Positions 5,656-6,013 of a stretch of 6,013 nucleotides of DNA are shown piece after piece (positions within the stretch are counted from its first letter, which is position 1; each line of letters opens with the position of its first letter). The notes under the pieces were generated by a model. That model did no database searches and was not told where the DNA came from. It saw nothing but the letters and a program-made list of their open reading frames with translations. The position numbers and the translations under genes were made by a program. This DNA comes from Geodermatophilaceae bacterium (lineage in GTDB: Bacteria > Actinomycetota > Actinomycetes > Mycobacteriales > Geodermatophilaceae): positions 1 through 6,013 of the forward strand of contig JACCUF010000124.1 in assembly GCA_013811975.1 (NCBI GenBank). Reading direction: 5' to 3'.

Positions 5656-6013
5656 TCGACGTGCGGGCGCGCCATGGCAGTGTTTGAATTTCTTTCCGGA
5701 GCCGCACTCGCACAACGAGTTTCGTGACTGCGTGGTAGTACCGCTGACAGTCGCAGTCTTGCCCGCCGCCCGGGTGCCGGGCGTCTGCCGGGCCGTTCGA
5801 CCGCTGCCGCCGTCCAGACTCGGAGCACTGTAGATCAGCGGCACCGACTGCGGCTCGGCCAGTCCCTTGACGGCTAACGCGGGCACCTTGGACTGTGCCG
5901 ATTTCGTGGCCGACGAAGGAGTGGCCGCGCTGGTGGCGACCGGTGCAGGAGCGGTCCGGACTCCAGCCTTGCGACGCTGCGCGCGGTTGGCGTTCTTGGC
6001 CACCTGCGGGGCC
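5638..6013 (-). CDS. secA: SecA preprotein translocase ATPase, C-terminal tail with SEC-C zinc motif (runs off right edge)
   Basis: SecA is the ATP-driven motor that pushes unfolded preproteins through SecYEG. Only the last 124 residues are visible, none from the motor core. The order is a basic stretch 'AKNANRAQRRKAG' (about 4-16), an Ala/Thr/Ser/Pro linker, then 'VKGLAEPQSVPLIYSAPSLDG' (48-68), which resembles the end of the conserved SecA body in actinobacteria. A further variable linker follows, and the SEC-C zinc-binding motif CECGSGKKFKHCHG (101-114) gives the C-x-C-x8-C-H ligand set. SEC-C in SecA is known to bind zinc and contact SecB or ribosomes. The frame is open to the window edge with no convincing internal start; the GTG at 6003 has in-frame APQ codons before it. 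A different protein carrying a SEC-C motif is possible, but the neighbouring Rv3235-type gene and the linker sequence favour SecA. Confidence 0.82.
   Translation of the reverse strand, partial: APQVAKNANRAQRRKAGVRTAPAPVATSAATPSSATKSAQSKVPALAVKGLAEPQSVPLIYSAPSLDGGSGRTARQTPGTRAAGKTATVSGTTTQSRNSLCECGSGKKFKHCHGAPARRSADGE

Noticed and set aside
5638..6003. Stand-alone 121-residue SEC-C protein starting at GTG 6003
   Set aside because: The frame stays open upstream of 6003 (Ala-Pro-Gln) to the window edge, no ribosome site is evident, and the sequence matches a SecA C-terminal tail.

Overview
This is a very GC-rich chromosomal window from an actinobacterium. Three things point there: codons ending in G or C, GGAGG ribosome sites a few bases before GTG or ATG starts, and gene families that are actinobacterial hallmarks (an Rv3235-type protein, a LysM 'GDCLWDIA' protein, an actinobacterial WS/DGAT acyltransferase and a SecA with an alanine/proline-rich tail). 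A SecA ending in a SEC-C zinc motif fits Frankineae/Nakamurella-like lineages, but I hold that placement loosely. I see no mobile element, CRISPR array, tRNA or rRNA.

Layout. Minus strand, left part: the N-terminal part of a WS/DGAT acyltransferase (runs off the left edge). Upstream of it are a CpaE/TadZ-like ParA-family protein (531-1817) and an SAF-domain CpaB/RcpC-like membrane protein (1817-2659). The last two share one base (TGATG) and must be an operon. Plus strand, transcribed away from them: a small winged-HTH/excisionase-type DNA-binding protein (2846-3118) and an antibiotic-biosynthesis-monooxygenase (ABM) domain protein (3176-3478). A convergent minus-strand gene (3534-4091) encodes a conserved actinobacterial protein often labelled 'Fis family', which looks instead like two small beta-barrel domains. 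From a shared, strikingly AT-rich intergenic region, a plus-strand pair follows: a multi-pass membrane protein with a C-terminal LysM domain (about 4241-4984) and an Rv3235-family (DUF6459-like) protein (5065-5655). The Rv3235-family gene overlaps tail-to-tail with the 3' end of secA on the minus strand (5638 to the right edge).

How they may work together. The secA-adjacent set (Rv3235-like, LysM membrane protein, two-barrel protein, HTH, SAF, CpaE-like) resembles an arrangement I recall from many actinobacteria, but its joint function is, to my knowledge, not described. SAF/CpaB and CpaE/TadZ families normally serve type IVc (Tad/Flp) pili, yet no pilus ATPase, pilin or secretin gene is visible here. 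The CpaE-like protein also lacks both lysines of the ParA/MinD ATP-binding loop. The most interesting items are this orphan CpaB/CpaE-like pair and the AT-rich tract at 4179-4240. The tract carries 10-bp-phased repeats and three TTA codons, and argues that the LysM protein starts at 4241 and not at 4169.
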